Shown: positions 1 to 5,606 of the stretch, one piece after another
Numbering within the stretch: the stretch's first letter is position 1
Layout of the letters: each line of letters opens with the position of its first letter
From: Salipiger bermudensis
Lineage (GTDB): Bacteria; Pseudomonadota; Alphaproteobacteria; Rhodobacterales; Rhodobacteraceae
Assembly: GCF_020171625.1 (NCBI RefSeq)
Contig: NZ_JAIUZY010000001.1
Location: 665,267-729,266, forward strand
Reading direction: 5' to 3'
DNA length: 64,000 nt
Notes under the pieces: model-generated
What the model was told of the DNA's origin: nothing
The model's input: only the letters and a program-made list of their open reading frames with translations
Database searches by the model: none
Program-made: the position numbers and the translations under genes

Positions 1-179
1 CATTTCCCCACCTTCGCCAGCGCCTTGTCGAGCCGGTCCCTGAAGTTCTGTGTGGATGCGCTGACGGTCTCGCCGGCGCGCATCGGTTGCAGCGCCACGC
101 GGAGAGAATGTACCTGGTCGCGCGGGATGCGGATCAGCACCGTGTCGCCGTCCTCGCGGATGCCGTAGCCCTCGCTCAT
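1..179 (-). CDS. Small hypothetical phage protein (C-terminus at window edge)
   Basis: The reading frame starts with ATG at 179 and runs to the window edge, giving 59 codons and then TG, which may be the start of a stop codon. The start overlaps the RusA stop as ATGA, which suggests translational coupling. The peptide begins MSEGYGIREDGDTV and is charged, with no membrane segment. I do not recognise a family. It is probably part of the leftward early operon because every upstream gene there uses the same overlap. Confidence 0.55.
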   Translation of the reverse strand, partial: MSEGYGIREDGDTVLIRIPRDQVHSLRVALQPMRAGETVSASTQNFRDRLDKALAKVGK

Positions 180-529
180 GGCGTCACCTCGATCAGGACA
201 GCGCCGCCCTTGACCGGCTCGGTGAAGCGGTCAGCGTACTGGACACGGAACCGGCGATCGTCGCAGCCCATCGCGTCGGCAATGCCATCGATCAGAGGCT
301 TGCAGCGGCCCGGCATGTTCTGAACATCTGGCTTGCCGCCGCGCCCTGTGGGAGGGTGATAGGAGACGCGGAGAACGGCAGCAGGGGCGCGAGGAACCTT
401 GGCCTTCTTCGCGAGCCCCCATGCCGCCGCGCGGTACTCCTTCGTAGCCCTGATGCGCGGCCAGCGTGAGGCGTTCGCGTGGCCGGCTAGGCGACCGTCA
501 GGCCAAGGAAGGCGGATAGTCTTCGCCAT
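176..529 (-). CDS. rusA: RusA-family crossover junction endodeoxyribonuclease
   Basis: Predicted Holliday-junction resolvase of 117 aa, the usual RusA size. The C-terminal half shows the family pattern of spaced acidic residues: DVQN, then LIDGIADAMGCDDRRF, where the aspartates are expected to bind the catalytic metal. RusA proteins resolve four-way DNA junctions made during phage recombination or replication in the cytoplasm. The gene overlaps its upstream neighbour (529) and downstream neighbour (179) as ATGA, so it belongs to the leftward operon headed by the Cro-like gene. Its partner in recombination is probably the ERF annealing protein of the rightward operon. Confidence 0.85.
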   Translation of the reverse strand: MAKTIRLPWPDGRLAGHANASRWPRIRATKEYRAAAWGLAKKAKVPRAPAAVLRVSYHPPTGRGGKPDVQNMPGRCKPLIDGIADAMGCDDRRFRVQYADRFTEPVKGGAVLIEVTP

Positions 530-786
530 CAGTTCACCAGCCCCCGGCCCCGGCGCATCTGCTTGATGCAGGCATCTTGGATGCGCAGGCGCTCGGCGTG
601 GTCCTCGGCGATCAGAGCTTTACGGCGCTCGATGCGGACGTGCAGCTTGGCGAGGCGTCGAAGCTGCCGCTCGTCCGCGAACCGCAGCCATTTCGCCTTG
701 AGGCCAAACAGGTCGCGGCGCTTCTCTACCGGTTGCTGTCCAGTAGCTTTCACTGGACAGTGAAGCTCTCGAATGGGTGCGGTCAT
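529..786 (-). CDS. Hypothetical phage protein, basic and helical (85 aa)
   Basis: The frame is open further upstream, but the start at 786 (peptide beginning MTAPIRELHC) lies 4 bp after the stop of the preceding gene and fits the packed operon best. The protein is rich in Arg, Lys and Glu with no hydrophobic segment and is probably a mostly helical soluble protein. I do not recognise a family. Its stop overlaps the RusA start. The only context clue is its position between a helix-turn-helix protein and the resolvase, which suggests a role in early phage DNA metabolism. Confidence 0.6.
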   Translation of the reverse strand: MTAPIRELHCPVKATGQQPVEKRRDLFGLKAKWLRFADERQLRRLAKLHVRIERRKALIAEDHAERLRIQDACIKQMRRGRGLVN

Positions 787-790
787 GGGC

Positions 791-1225
791 TTAGCTCCAC
801 ATCTGCGAGCGGTCCTGGCCACCGGCTGCGCGGACCTTCTGCCCGCCAGCCTGCGCCGACATGCGGCTGGCGATTTCCTGCTCGTGAAATTGCGCGAGGG
901 TGATGCTCTTGCCCTTCGATGACAGAGGGCGCGGGGCGAGGCCGAGACGGTCACGGCGCTTGTGAATGGCCTGCTTGTGCCGGTAGCCGAAGAACTCGAC
1001 CATCTCGCGCACGTTCACCCCGGCCAGCCACATGCGGCGAAAGGTGTCCTCGTTCGCATTCGGAACGCGGCCGGTGGCGCGCGGGGCGATGCCGAGCTCT
1101 GCGCGCTTCCAGCTTAGCGTGGAGCGATTGATGCCGAGCATGTCGGCCACCTTCTGCGTCGGGATGCTGCGATTGGCCCAGATCGGGGCCAGCGTCTCGG
1201 CGGTGATGTTCGCGGTCTTCGCCAT
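791..1225 (-). CDS. Helix-turn-helix phage protein with a GcrA-like segment
   Basis: This 144-aa protein has two DNA-binding-like segments. Residues about 12-48 (PTQKVADMLGINRSTL) form a clear helix-turn-helix. Residues about 58-100 follow the spacing of the GcrA family: a Trp (FRRMWLAGV), a variable helix, then AIHKRRDRLGLAPR, like the GKVHRLGL end of GcrA. GcrA is a sigma70-binding cell-cycle activator of alphaproteobacteria, and phages of this group often carry such proteins (from family knowledge). The GcrA assignment is an inference, and a generic phage HTH protein is the alternative. The ATG at 1225 overlaps the upstream stop as ATGA and is preferred to the GTG at 1228. Confidence 0.65.
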   Translation of the reverse strand: MAKTANITAETLAPIWANRSIPTQKVADMLGINRSTLSWKRAELGIAPRATGRVPNANEDTFRRMWLAGVNVREMVEFFGYRHKQAIHKRRDRLGLAPRPLSSKGKSITLAQFHEQEIASRMSAQAGGQKVRAAGGQDRSQMWS

Positions 1226-1491
1226 CACGCCACCTCGGAAGAACGCACCCGCCGCGAAAATACCGGCACGGCGCGAGCGCGGCGGGCGATGCGGGCGTCG
1301 TGCCCGGCATTCGGAATGAGGTCAGGGGCTTCACCAGCCGCACGCGGCCCCTGTTCGCGTGTACCAAGTTCACTCGTGAAGACGGCTAGATATTTGTGGC
1401 GCCCCGTGGCCGTTGTGGGGGCTGTGGTAGCCACCGGACGCCGCCCTGGTTCCGTGAGTGTGACGCGGGCATTCTGGCGCGCAGAGATCAG
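1225..1491 (-). CDS. Hypothetical phage protein, start uncertain
   Basis: A frame without stop codons ends at 1225 in an ATGA overlap with the GcrA-like gene, which supports it being translated. No ATG is available. The most likely start is the CTG at 1491, overlapping the previous stop, or a GTG near 1430. The C-terminal part is very arginine-rich (ARIARRARAVPVFSRRVRS). No family is recognised. The alternative reading frames here look less protein-like, but the call is weaker than for its neighbours. Confidence 0.4.
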   Translation of the reverse strand: MISARQNARVTLTEPGRRPVATTAPTTATGRHKYLAVFTSELGTREQGPRAAGEAPDLIPNAGHDARIARRARAVPVFSRRVRSSEVA

Positions 1492-1791
1492 GCGGCTTTG
1501 AAGCTGCCATACCCGCGCGTGCAAACGGCCTCGCCCGGCGCCCGGACGGCAAACCCTTTCTCGACCAGCTTCGCACCAACGACGGCGGGAATTGCCGTCG
1601 CCTTGCCGGCCGACTTGAGGGTCTCGAGGTGGGTCTTCTGCGATTGCGTGAGTTCGTCCATGTTCATCTCCGATGGAACTGCAGCTGCCCCCCGCTGCCG
1701 GGATCTGGCGCGCGTCGAGGCCGTGGGAGGAGGTCGCCCCGACGCGCTGACCGGCGGAGGAGGTGCCGGTGTTGATGTGGATTGCGGTCAT
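1488..1791 (-). CDS. Hypothetical phage protein, frameshifted at a C6/G6 run
   Basis: The gene starts at ATG 1791 (MTAIHINTG), overlapping the previous stop as ATGA. As given, the frame runs into unlikely sequence after the six-base C run at 1688-1693. Removing one base there joins it to the downstream frame (SEMNMDELTQSQK to YGSFKAA, stop at 1488) and gives a continuous 100-aa protein with no internal stop. The length of 304 nt is one more than a multiple of three, as expected for a single insertion. Alternatively two genes exist, the second starting at 1661 (57 aa). The C-terminal half resembles small phage DNA-metabolism proteins, but no family is identified. Confidence 0.55.
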
Positions 1792-2016
1792 TGATCCGCC
1801 TTTGCCGGAAAAGATCCGGCGAGGATGTATCCGGGCGGCAGTAGGCGAATGGTATCCTCGCGAACGGAGACACAGCCAGCCTTTTCCAGCCGCCGGATGA
1901 TCCGCTTCTGGTCGTGTTCCACCCCCCCCCGTACGGGAGAGCATGTCCTCGGTGGTCATCGGGCCATAGGCGCGGAGGTAGTCGATGATCTCGGCGCGTT
2001 GTGCTGTGAGCCTCAT
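1788..2016 (-). CDS. Small winged-helix-like phage protein, frameshifted at a G9 tract
   Basis: It starts at ATG 2016, overlapping the previous stop as ATGA. The first 30 residues (AEIIDYLRAYGPMTTEDM) look like the start of a winged helix. A tract of nine C on the plus strand (1922-1930) then throws the frame. With eight instead of nine, translation continues as a convincing 75-aa protein (QKRIIRRLEKAGC, then REDTIRLLPPGYILAG) that ends at 1788 and overlaps the next start. The rebuilt protein has the helix-helix-wing pattern of small DNA-binding proteins. The tract may be a sequencing error, a real mutation or a slippage-prone switch. The DNA given encodes only the N-terminal part in frame. 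Confidence 0.6.
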
Positions 2017-2471
2017 GCGCGCTTCCCCTTCATCATCGCGACGGGGCGGGCCGCAAGCGGCTCAAGCAGGTCGATCATGTTCTGAGCCAGGGGGCGCAGG
2101 TTGGCGGCCTCTTGATGGTCCACATAGCCATCTTCGACGGCGGAAGAGATCATGGAGACCAGCTCACCTGCCGCGCAGAGGACGCGCATGTGTTCCGGGT
2201 CATCGCCGCTGCACCCGCTTGCGGATTGATCGGCCAAGGCCAAAACGTCGCTGGTGAAGCCGGGTCCTAGGGTGGCGAACAGGCTGAGAAGCGGACCAAG
2301 GGTCGGGGCGTTGTCGCCGCGCGCGTAGCTGTCGATGGTACGCTCAGCGATTCCAGATGCGTCAGACACCTGTCGGAAGCTGAACCGCTTGCCCCGACCG
2401 ATGCGGAGAGACAGAGCCTCAGACACGCGCGCCTTGGCAGCTTCTTGCGAAATGAGCAGTGGCTTTCTCAT
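2013..2471 (-). CDS. HTH phage regulator (CII-like or XRE-type)
   Basis: This is a 152-aa protein with a helix-turn-helix at about residues 30-60 (FRQVSDASGIAERTIDSYAR), where the RTIDSYARG segment looks like a recognition helix. The C-terminal half (EHMRVLCAAGELVSMI onward) is helical and may oligomerise. It is the second gene of the leftward operon, right after the Cro-like gene, the place where lambdoid phages keep the CII-type activator. By position it could set the lysogeny decision, but the sequence only supports a DNA-binding regulator. Its stop overlaps the next start as ATGA. Confidence 0.7.
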   Translation of the reverse strand: MRKPLLISQEAAKARVSEALSLRIGRGKRFSFRQVSDASGIAERTIDSYARGDNAPTLGPLLSLFATLGPGFTSDVLALADQSASGCSGDDPEHMRVLCAAGELVSMISSAVEDGYVDHQEAANLRPLAQNMIDLLEPLAARPVAMMKGKRA

Positions 2472-2520
2472 AACAATCTTCCGTGCTTAGCCCCATGTCT
2501 GAGGCATGGAAAATGCGTGG

Positions 2521-2718
2521 TCAGGCGGCGGAGGGCTTAGGCTCATCACTCATGTAAGAGCGAAGGCGTTCAGCGACTTCGAGCGTGCAACTCTTGCCGC
2601 CGACAAGACGCGCATAGAGGCGGCTGTTGCCGACCGCACGACTGGTGACAGTTGCGGGTGCCAGGCCTCGCGCGCTGGCAAACGCTTCGATATCGGCTAT
2701 GAGTTGTTCTCTGGTCAT
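2521..2718 (-). CDS. Cro-like early repressor
   Basis: This 65-aa protein has a compact helix-turn-helix (ATVTSRAVGNSRLYARL followed by CTLEVAERLRSYM), a layout common in small alphaproteobacterial phage Cro-like proteins. It is the first gene leftward of the divergent repressor region. The start codon at 2718 lies only five bases after a TATACT minus-10 element, so the message is probably leaderless. By position it should counter the CI repressor at the shared operators and open the leftward early operon. The Cro role is inferred from position and size. Confidence 0.75.
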   Translation of the reverse strand: MTREQLIADIEAFASARGLAPATVTSRAVGNSRLYARLVGGKSCTLEVAERLRSYMSDEPKPSAA

Positions 2719-2723
2719 GCCGC

Positions 2724-2753
2724 AGTATAGGGATATTTATCCCCATAAAACAA
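2724..2753 (-). promoter_or_regulatory. Leftward early (cro) promoter with embedded CI operator
   Basis: On the minus strand a TTGTTT minus-35 (plus 2748-2753) and a TATACT minus-10 (plus 2724-2729) are separated by 18 bp. The spacer holds a perfect palindrome, GGGATATTTATCCC (2730-2743). Repressor bound there would cover both elements. The Cro start codon at 2718 falls about where transcription should begin, which implies a leaderless mRNA. Confidence 0.65.
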
Positions 2754-2786
2754 GGGAGAATCGTCGCCTAGCGGCTGCGTTTGACG

Positions 2787-2800
2787 CGGATTATTATCCC
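2787..2800. promoter_or_regulatory. Second, imperfect operator just upstream of cI
   Basis: CGGATTATTATCCC matches the GGGATA-N2-TATCCC palindrome with an intact right half and a changed left half. It ends four bases before the CI start codon at 2804. A possible TATTAT minus-10 (2792-2797) lies inside it, so CI may regulate its own, apparently leaderless, message here. No convincing minus-35 is visible. Confidence 0.45.
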
Positions 2801-2803
2801 GCC

Positions 2804-3433
2804 ATGTCAATGACCTTCTCAGAAGCGTTAAAAGCGGCGATGTCCAACCGAGGAATATCTCTTCGGAAAATCGCAGATGTGGCTGGCGTTTCTTATGAGC
2901 AGCTCAAAAAGGTTGGCCAAGGAAAGTCGCGTTCAACAAATGTAGATGACGCTCAGAAGGTCGCTTCGGCGCTCAACATGACGCTCGATCAGTTTCTCAA
3001 CGGTGGCATCGAAGCGCCAAACACCATCGCCATCGCGGGCAGGGTCGGCGCGGGAGCACAAGTCCCGGTGTTCGACGCCTACGCCAAGGGCGACGGCCCC
3101 CAGGTGGAATGCCCGCAGGGACTATCGCCGCGCGGTGTCGTGGCGGTGGAAATCGTCGGTGACAGCATGGAGCCCATCTACAGCGCGGGCGACTTGCTGT
3201 TCTACACCCGCCACACTCACGATTGCATCCCGGACGATGTGGTCGGCCACCGTTGCGTGGTCGAGGATGAGGACGGCATGGGTTGGGTGAAACAGGTGAA
3301 GCCCGGCGACGAGCCCGGCCTGTTCCACCTGATCTCGCTGAACCCCGGGGCCACGACGATGTGGAACAAGCGGCTCCGCTGGGCGGCGCGTGTGCGGCTG
3401 CACTGGCCGGCTGAGCTCACTAGGAAGGTGTAA
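2804..3433 (+). CDS. CI-type phage repressor (XRE HTH plus S24 peptidase domain)
   Basis: This 209-aa repressor has an N-terminal helix-turn-helix (residues about 18-45, LRKIADVAGVSYEQLKK) and a C-terminal LexA/S24 domain with the catalytic Ser121 in EIVGDSMEP and Lys163 in WVKQVK. An Ala-Gly pair at about 83-84 has the same distance to the serine as the lambda CI cleavage site, so RecA-stimulated self-cleavage is plausible but not proven. It should bind the GGGATA-N2-TATCCC operators and hold the prophage silent. The ATG at 2804 is chosen because it follows the operator and begins the HTH domain. Its stop overlaps the next start (TAATG), so the DUF3800 gene is co-expressed in the lysogen. 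Confidence 0.9.
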   Translation: MSMTFSEALKAAMSNRGISLRKIADVAGVSYEQLKKVGQGKSRSTNVDDAQKVASALNMTLDQFLNGGIEAPNTIAIAGRVGAGAQVPVFDAYAKGDGPQVECPQGLSPRGVVAVEIVGDSMEPIYSAGDLLFYTRHTHDCIPDDVVGHRCVVEDEDGMGWVKQVKPGDEPGLFHLISLNPGATTMWNKRLRWAARVRLHWPAELTRKV

Positions 3434-4161
3434 TGAGCCCACATCTGACGTTCTATGGTGACGCCAGCAGTCGCGATAAAGATTACATGGTCGCTGGCGG
3501 CTTCGCGGTGGCGGGGAACCGGATTGCAGAGATCGAGGACCGTATCGCGACCTTGCGCGACGACGCTGGAATTCGATCAGAATTTCACTGGAGCGCGTAT
3601 CGTGGCGGTGAAAAGAGAGCCGCGTACGAGAAGCTCGTGGACTACGGCTTTGACCTCGTTAAAAAGCGTTATGCGGCACTACACATAATCATCTCACCGT
3701 TTGGGGGCTACAACCACAAGGCCCGACCAGGCGAGAACCGCGACACCAGCATCAACAGGATGTACTATCAACTTTGCCTGCACCGTCTCGCGCGATTTTA
3801 TGGAGATAAACGCACCCTCCATGTAAGGCTCGATGCTGGAAACGACTCACGGGATATCTGCGCCATGCGGAACGAGCTCTGCGCGGCAGCCTACAAGACA
3901 CACGCAACTCGTCCGAACTGCTTTCGCAGCATCGAGCCCGTGAACTCAGAGAACCATAGCCTCATCCAATTGGCTGACGTGATCGTCGGTGGGATTGCGG
4001 CAATACAGAATAGCGTGAAACACACCTCCCCGAAGGGCGACCTGGCTCGCTATGTGCTGCGAAAGTCCGGTCGGCACTCGTGGGGCACCCCTACCCCCAA
4101 AGAGGCAAGATTCTTGACCGTTTGGCACTTTAGGGGGAGGTCAGGTCCCTCGCAGCCCTAG
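3433..4161 (+). CDS. DUF3800 domain protein co-expressed with the CI repressor
   Basis: This 242-aa protein matches the DUF3800 family, predicted RNase H-fold nucleases. An N-terminal YGDAS (Asp10), Glu50 in SEFHW, Asp134 in LDAGNDSRD and Asp182 in QLADVIVGG lie where the family keeps its acidic residues. It overlaps the repressor stop by one base, so it should be made during lysogeny, the usual position for superinfection-exclusion or other lysogenic-conversion genes. DUF3800 proteins occur in phage-defence settings (family knowledge). A defence role here is an inference. A Rho-independent terminator follows at 4299. Confidence 0.75.
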   Translation: MSPHLTFYGDASSRDKDYMVAGGFAVAGNRIAEIEDRIATLRDDAGIRSEFHWSAYRGGEKRAAYEKLVDYGFDLVKKRYAALHIIISPFGGYNHKARPGENRDTSINRMYYQLCLHRLARFYGDKRTLHVRLDAGNDSRDICAMRNELCAAAYKTHATRPNCFRSIEPVNSENHSLIQLADVIVGGIAAIQNSVKHTSPKGDLARYVLRKSGRHSWGTPTPKEARFLTVWHFRGRSGPSQP

Positions 4162-4203
4162 CTGTAGGGCACGGCTGGTCTAGCCAGCGTATTCGGGCTG
4201 CGA

Positions 4204-4226
4204 AGGCCTAATAAGTACATAGGCCT
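4204..4226. repeat. 7-bp inverted repeat between DUF3800 gene and terminator
   Basis: AGGCCTA (4204-4210) and TAGGCCT (4220-4226) form a perfect inverted repeat around a 9-bp AT-rich centre. It lies after the DUF3800 stop and before the terminator. It may be a protein-binding site or a minor RNA hairpin, and nothing fixes its role. Confidence 0.35.
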
Positions 4227-4298
4227 AAATCCAACATAAATCAATGAGTCGCTAGCATCGAGGCTGCCTGGTTGCAGGTAGGTATATTGATGCCCCAC

Positions 4299-4319
4299 CC
4301 CCGCTCCGGCGGGGTTTTT
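4299..4319 (+). terminator. Rho-independent terminator after the CI-DUF3800 unit
   Basis: CCCCGC and GCGGGG (4299-4304 and 4309-4314) pair over a TCCG loop and are followed by five T. It ends the immunity transcript and separates it from the next gene, which therefore needs its own promoter. Confidence 0.8.
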
Positions 4320-4360
4320 CATGTGCGCCGGAAGCTGGACTCAGCCCCCGGCGCTACCCC

Positions 4361-4651
4361 ATGATCGAAAGCGCGACACAACCGAAAATGGAGAATTCTG
4401 TGAGCATTAAAGGCGTTACGTTCAACATCAAATACGACGACACCTACACTGAGCGGTACAACAATCTCAGAGCGGTGTTCGAGCGCCACAACCAAGTGGA
4501 AGATCGCACCACATCCTGCGTGTTCCTCGATACGCCGAAGTCAGTTGATGAGGTTCACACTGCACTATACGGCGCGCTAGACTACACCAAAGACAAAGCT
4601 ATCGTCTTCGAAACCTACCGCCACAACATGAAGACGTTCGGGCCCAAATGA
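4361..4651 (+). CDS. Small cargo protein, possible Cas2/SinR-like fold
   Basis: The protein is 96 aa from 4361, or 87 aa from a second ATG at 4388 (MENSVSIKG), which I find equally likely. Base composition is poorer in GC than the neighbours. The order of strands and helices, with TSCVFLDTPKSVDEVHTALY and then KAIVFETYRHN, resembles the small ferredoxin-fold SinR/Cas2-like proteins. This is a pattern match by eye only. It sits alone behind a terminator and between two hairpin repeats, as cargo genes often do. No function can be stated. Confidence 0.6.
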   Translation: MIESATQPKMENSVSIKGVTFNIKYDDTYTERYNNLRAVFERHNQVEDRTTSCVFLDTPKSVDEVHTALYGALDYTKDKAIVFETYRHNMKTFGPK

Positions 4652-4751
4652 GATAGTCCGGCTTAACGTCCACAGGGACATGGAAGACCCGATAGCTGAT
4701 CCAGAACGCGATCTTGAGGCGTCGGACGCGCCACTCCTCGCTGTCGAACAT
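4599..4751 (-). CDS. Possible 50-aa protein antisense to the cargo gene end
   Basis: A minus-strand frame starts at 4751 behind a perfect AGGAGGT ribosome binding site six bases away, the best such site in the prophage. The peptide (MFDSEEWRVRRLKIAFWI onward) has a plausible amphipathic first half, but its last 20 residues overlap the 3' end of the 4361 gene and look less natural. It may be a genuine small protein. It could also be a chance frame, although the ribosome binding site argues for translation. Confidence 0.4.
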   Translation of the reverse strand: MFDSEEWRVRRLKIAFWISYRVFHVPVDVKPDYLIWARTSSCCGGRFRRR

Positions 4752-4857
4752 TTCAGACCTCCTGAATGGCTCCGCTCCGGCGGGGCCTCTTTCATGCCGC
4801 CAGCACCGCGCTGACACCGGCACTGTAGCACGGCGCCTCAGTCGGCGTAAGGATCGT

Positions 4858-4909
4858 GGGGATTAATATCCCCTTTCTTCTTGACTGGGGATATTTGTCC
4901 CCTTACTCT
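4858..4909 (+). promoter_or_regulatory. Rightward operon promoter with two CI-type operators
   Basis: Two palindromes of the same family as at cro/cI are present: GGGGATTAATATCCCC (4858-4873) and GGGGATATTTGTCCCC (4887-4902). The second fills the spacer of a promoter with a TTGACT minus-35 (4881-4886) and a TACTCT minus-10 (4904-4909), 17 bp apart. The two centres are 29 bp apart, close to three helical turns, which would allow cooperative binding. This promoter should drive the operon that starts at 4973 and be silenced by CI. Confidence 0.65.
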
Positions 4910-4972
4910 CTTCCTATAAACCGCCGCCGAAGACGCTACCGGCTGATCGCGGACAGAGATGGGAGAGACACA

Positions 4973-5305
4973 ATGCGTCACGATCCGAATATCAGCCGCC
5001 ACGAGGGGAAGCGCCCGGTGAGCTTCACGCCCTGTGGCTGCTCGCGCTGCGGCGACTACCCGCTCGATATCGAGGACATGGCCCCGGCGGCGATGTTCAA
5101 GGATGGCTGGGTCGCCCGGCTGGTCGAGGACAACGGCGGCACCGTCTGCCTGACCTGCGCCCATGACGCCAAGGCTTGCGACTGGTGCGCAGGCCCGGTC
5201 AGCACCGAGGAATTCACCGCGTCGAATGCCTATGCCGAGCGCCGTTTTTGCTGCGCCGAGTGCATGGATGCATGGACGACCGCAAGCGAGCCGGTGAGGT
5301 CGTGA
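4973..5305 (+). CDS. Zinc-ribbon-like phage protein, first gene of the rightward operon
   Basis: This 110-aa protein has paired cysteines: CGCSRCGDY near the N-terminus, CLTCAHDAKACDWC in the middle and RRFCCAEC near the end. The spacing suggests two zinc-binding ribbons or treble clefs. The start at 4973 is preferred to upstream starts because it follows a GGGAGAG ribosome binding site and the CI-controlled promoter. It is the first gene of a chain of overlapping early genes. The family is not recognised, and a DNA- or protein-binding role is likely from the zinc pattern. Confidence 0.7.
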   Translation: MRHDPNISRHEGKRPVSFTPCGCSRCGDYPLDIEDMAPAAMFKDGWVARLVEDNGGTVCLTCAHDAKACDWCAGPVSTEEFTASNAYAERRFCCAECMDAWTTASEPVRS

Positions 5306-5424
5306 TGCGTGACCTCATGCCCCTCCTTGATTGGCTCCTGTTCGCCGCCGCCTGCGTCTTCGCTGGCTGGCTCTTCCATGCAATCCACACCGCCGCTCAG
5401 GCGATCAAGATGGGGGCAATCTGA
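5305..5424 (+). CDS. 39-aa single-span membrane protein
   Basis: A very short gene whose ATG overlaps the previous stop (TGATG) and whose stop overlaps the next start (TGATG). The peptide has one clear membrane segment, LLDWLLFAAACVFAGWLFHAI, followed by a short polar tail. Small membrane proteins of early phage operons may act in superinfection exclusion or host takeover, but nothing in the sequence identifies this one. The double overlap is the main support that it is translated. Confidence 0.6.
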   Translation: MRDLMPLLDWLLFAAACVFAGWLFHAIHTAAQAIKMGAI

Positions 5425-5606
5425 TGCCCGTATCCCTCTCCCAAGTCATCGACGGCGCCGAGAACGGCAACGACCGTGCCGAGGCCGAGCTGTGGGCGCG
5501 CTTCCGCGCCGTCCGACCGCTCGACGCCCTGATGATCACCGACCACGACCGCCAGACCGAAACCGCAATCGCATGGGCCAAGGCCCAGATGGAGGACGCA
5601 GCATGA
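5424..5606 (+). CDS. Hypothetical phage protein (60 aa)
   Basis: A short soluble protein starting MPVSLSQVIDGAENG, coupled to both neighbours by stop/start overlaps at 5424 and 5603. It contains a run of acidic residues and no membrane segment. The layout (DRAEAELWARFRAVRPLD) suggests helices. No family is recognised. Confidence 0.6.
   Translation: MPVSLSQVIDGAENGNDRAEAELWARFRAVRPLDALMITDHDRQTETAIAWAKAQMEDAA

Larger units (their letters stand above)
4301..4796. repeat. Cargo cassette bracketed by identical 14-bp hairpin repeats
   Basis: CCGCTCCGGCGGGG occurs at 4301-4314 and again at 4772-4785, each followed by a T-rich stretch ending TTTCATG. Between the copies lie one plus-strand and one minus-strand small gene that belong to neither flanking operon. 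The arrangement resembles a phage moron: an accessory unit with its own terminators, gained as a block. The repeats could equally be two terminators of similar sequence. Confidence 0.5.

Noticed and set aside
4161..4200. tRNA gene as attachment site or cargo after the DUF3800 gene
   Set aside because: Only a short GCTGG-TCTAG-CCAGC hairpin is present. No cloverleaf can be drawn, and the attachment site is in ctrA.
4861..4920. TATAAA at 4915-4920 as the minus-10 of the rightward operon
   Set aside because: It lies 28 bp from the TTGACT element, too far. TACTCT at 4904-4909 has correct 17-bp spacing.
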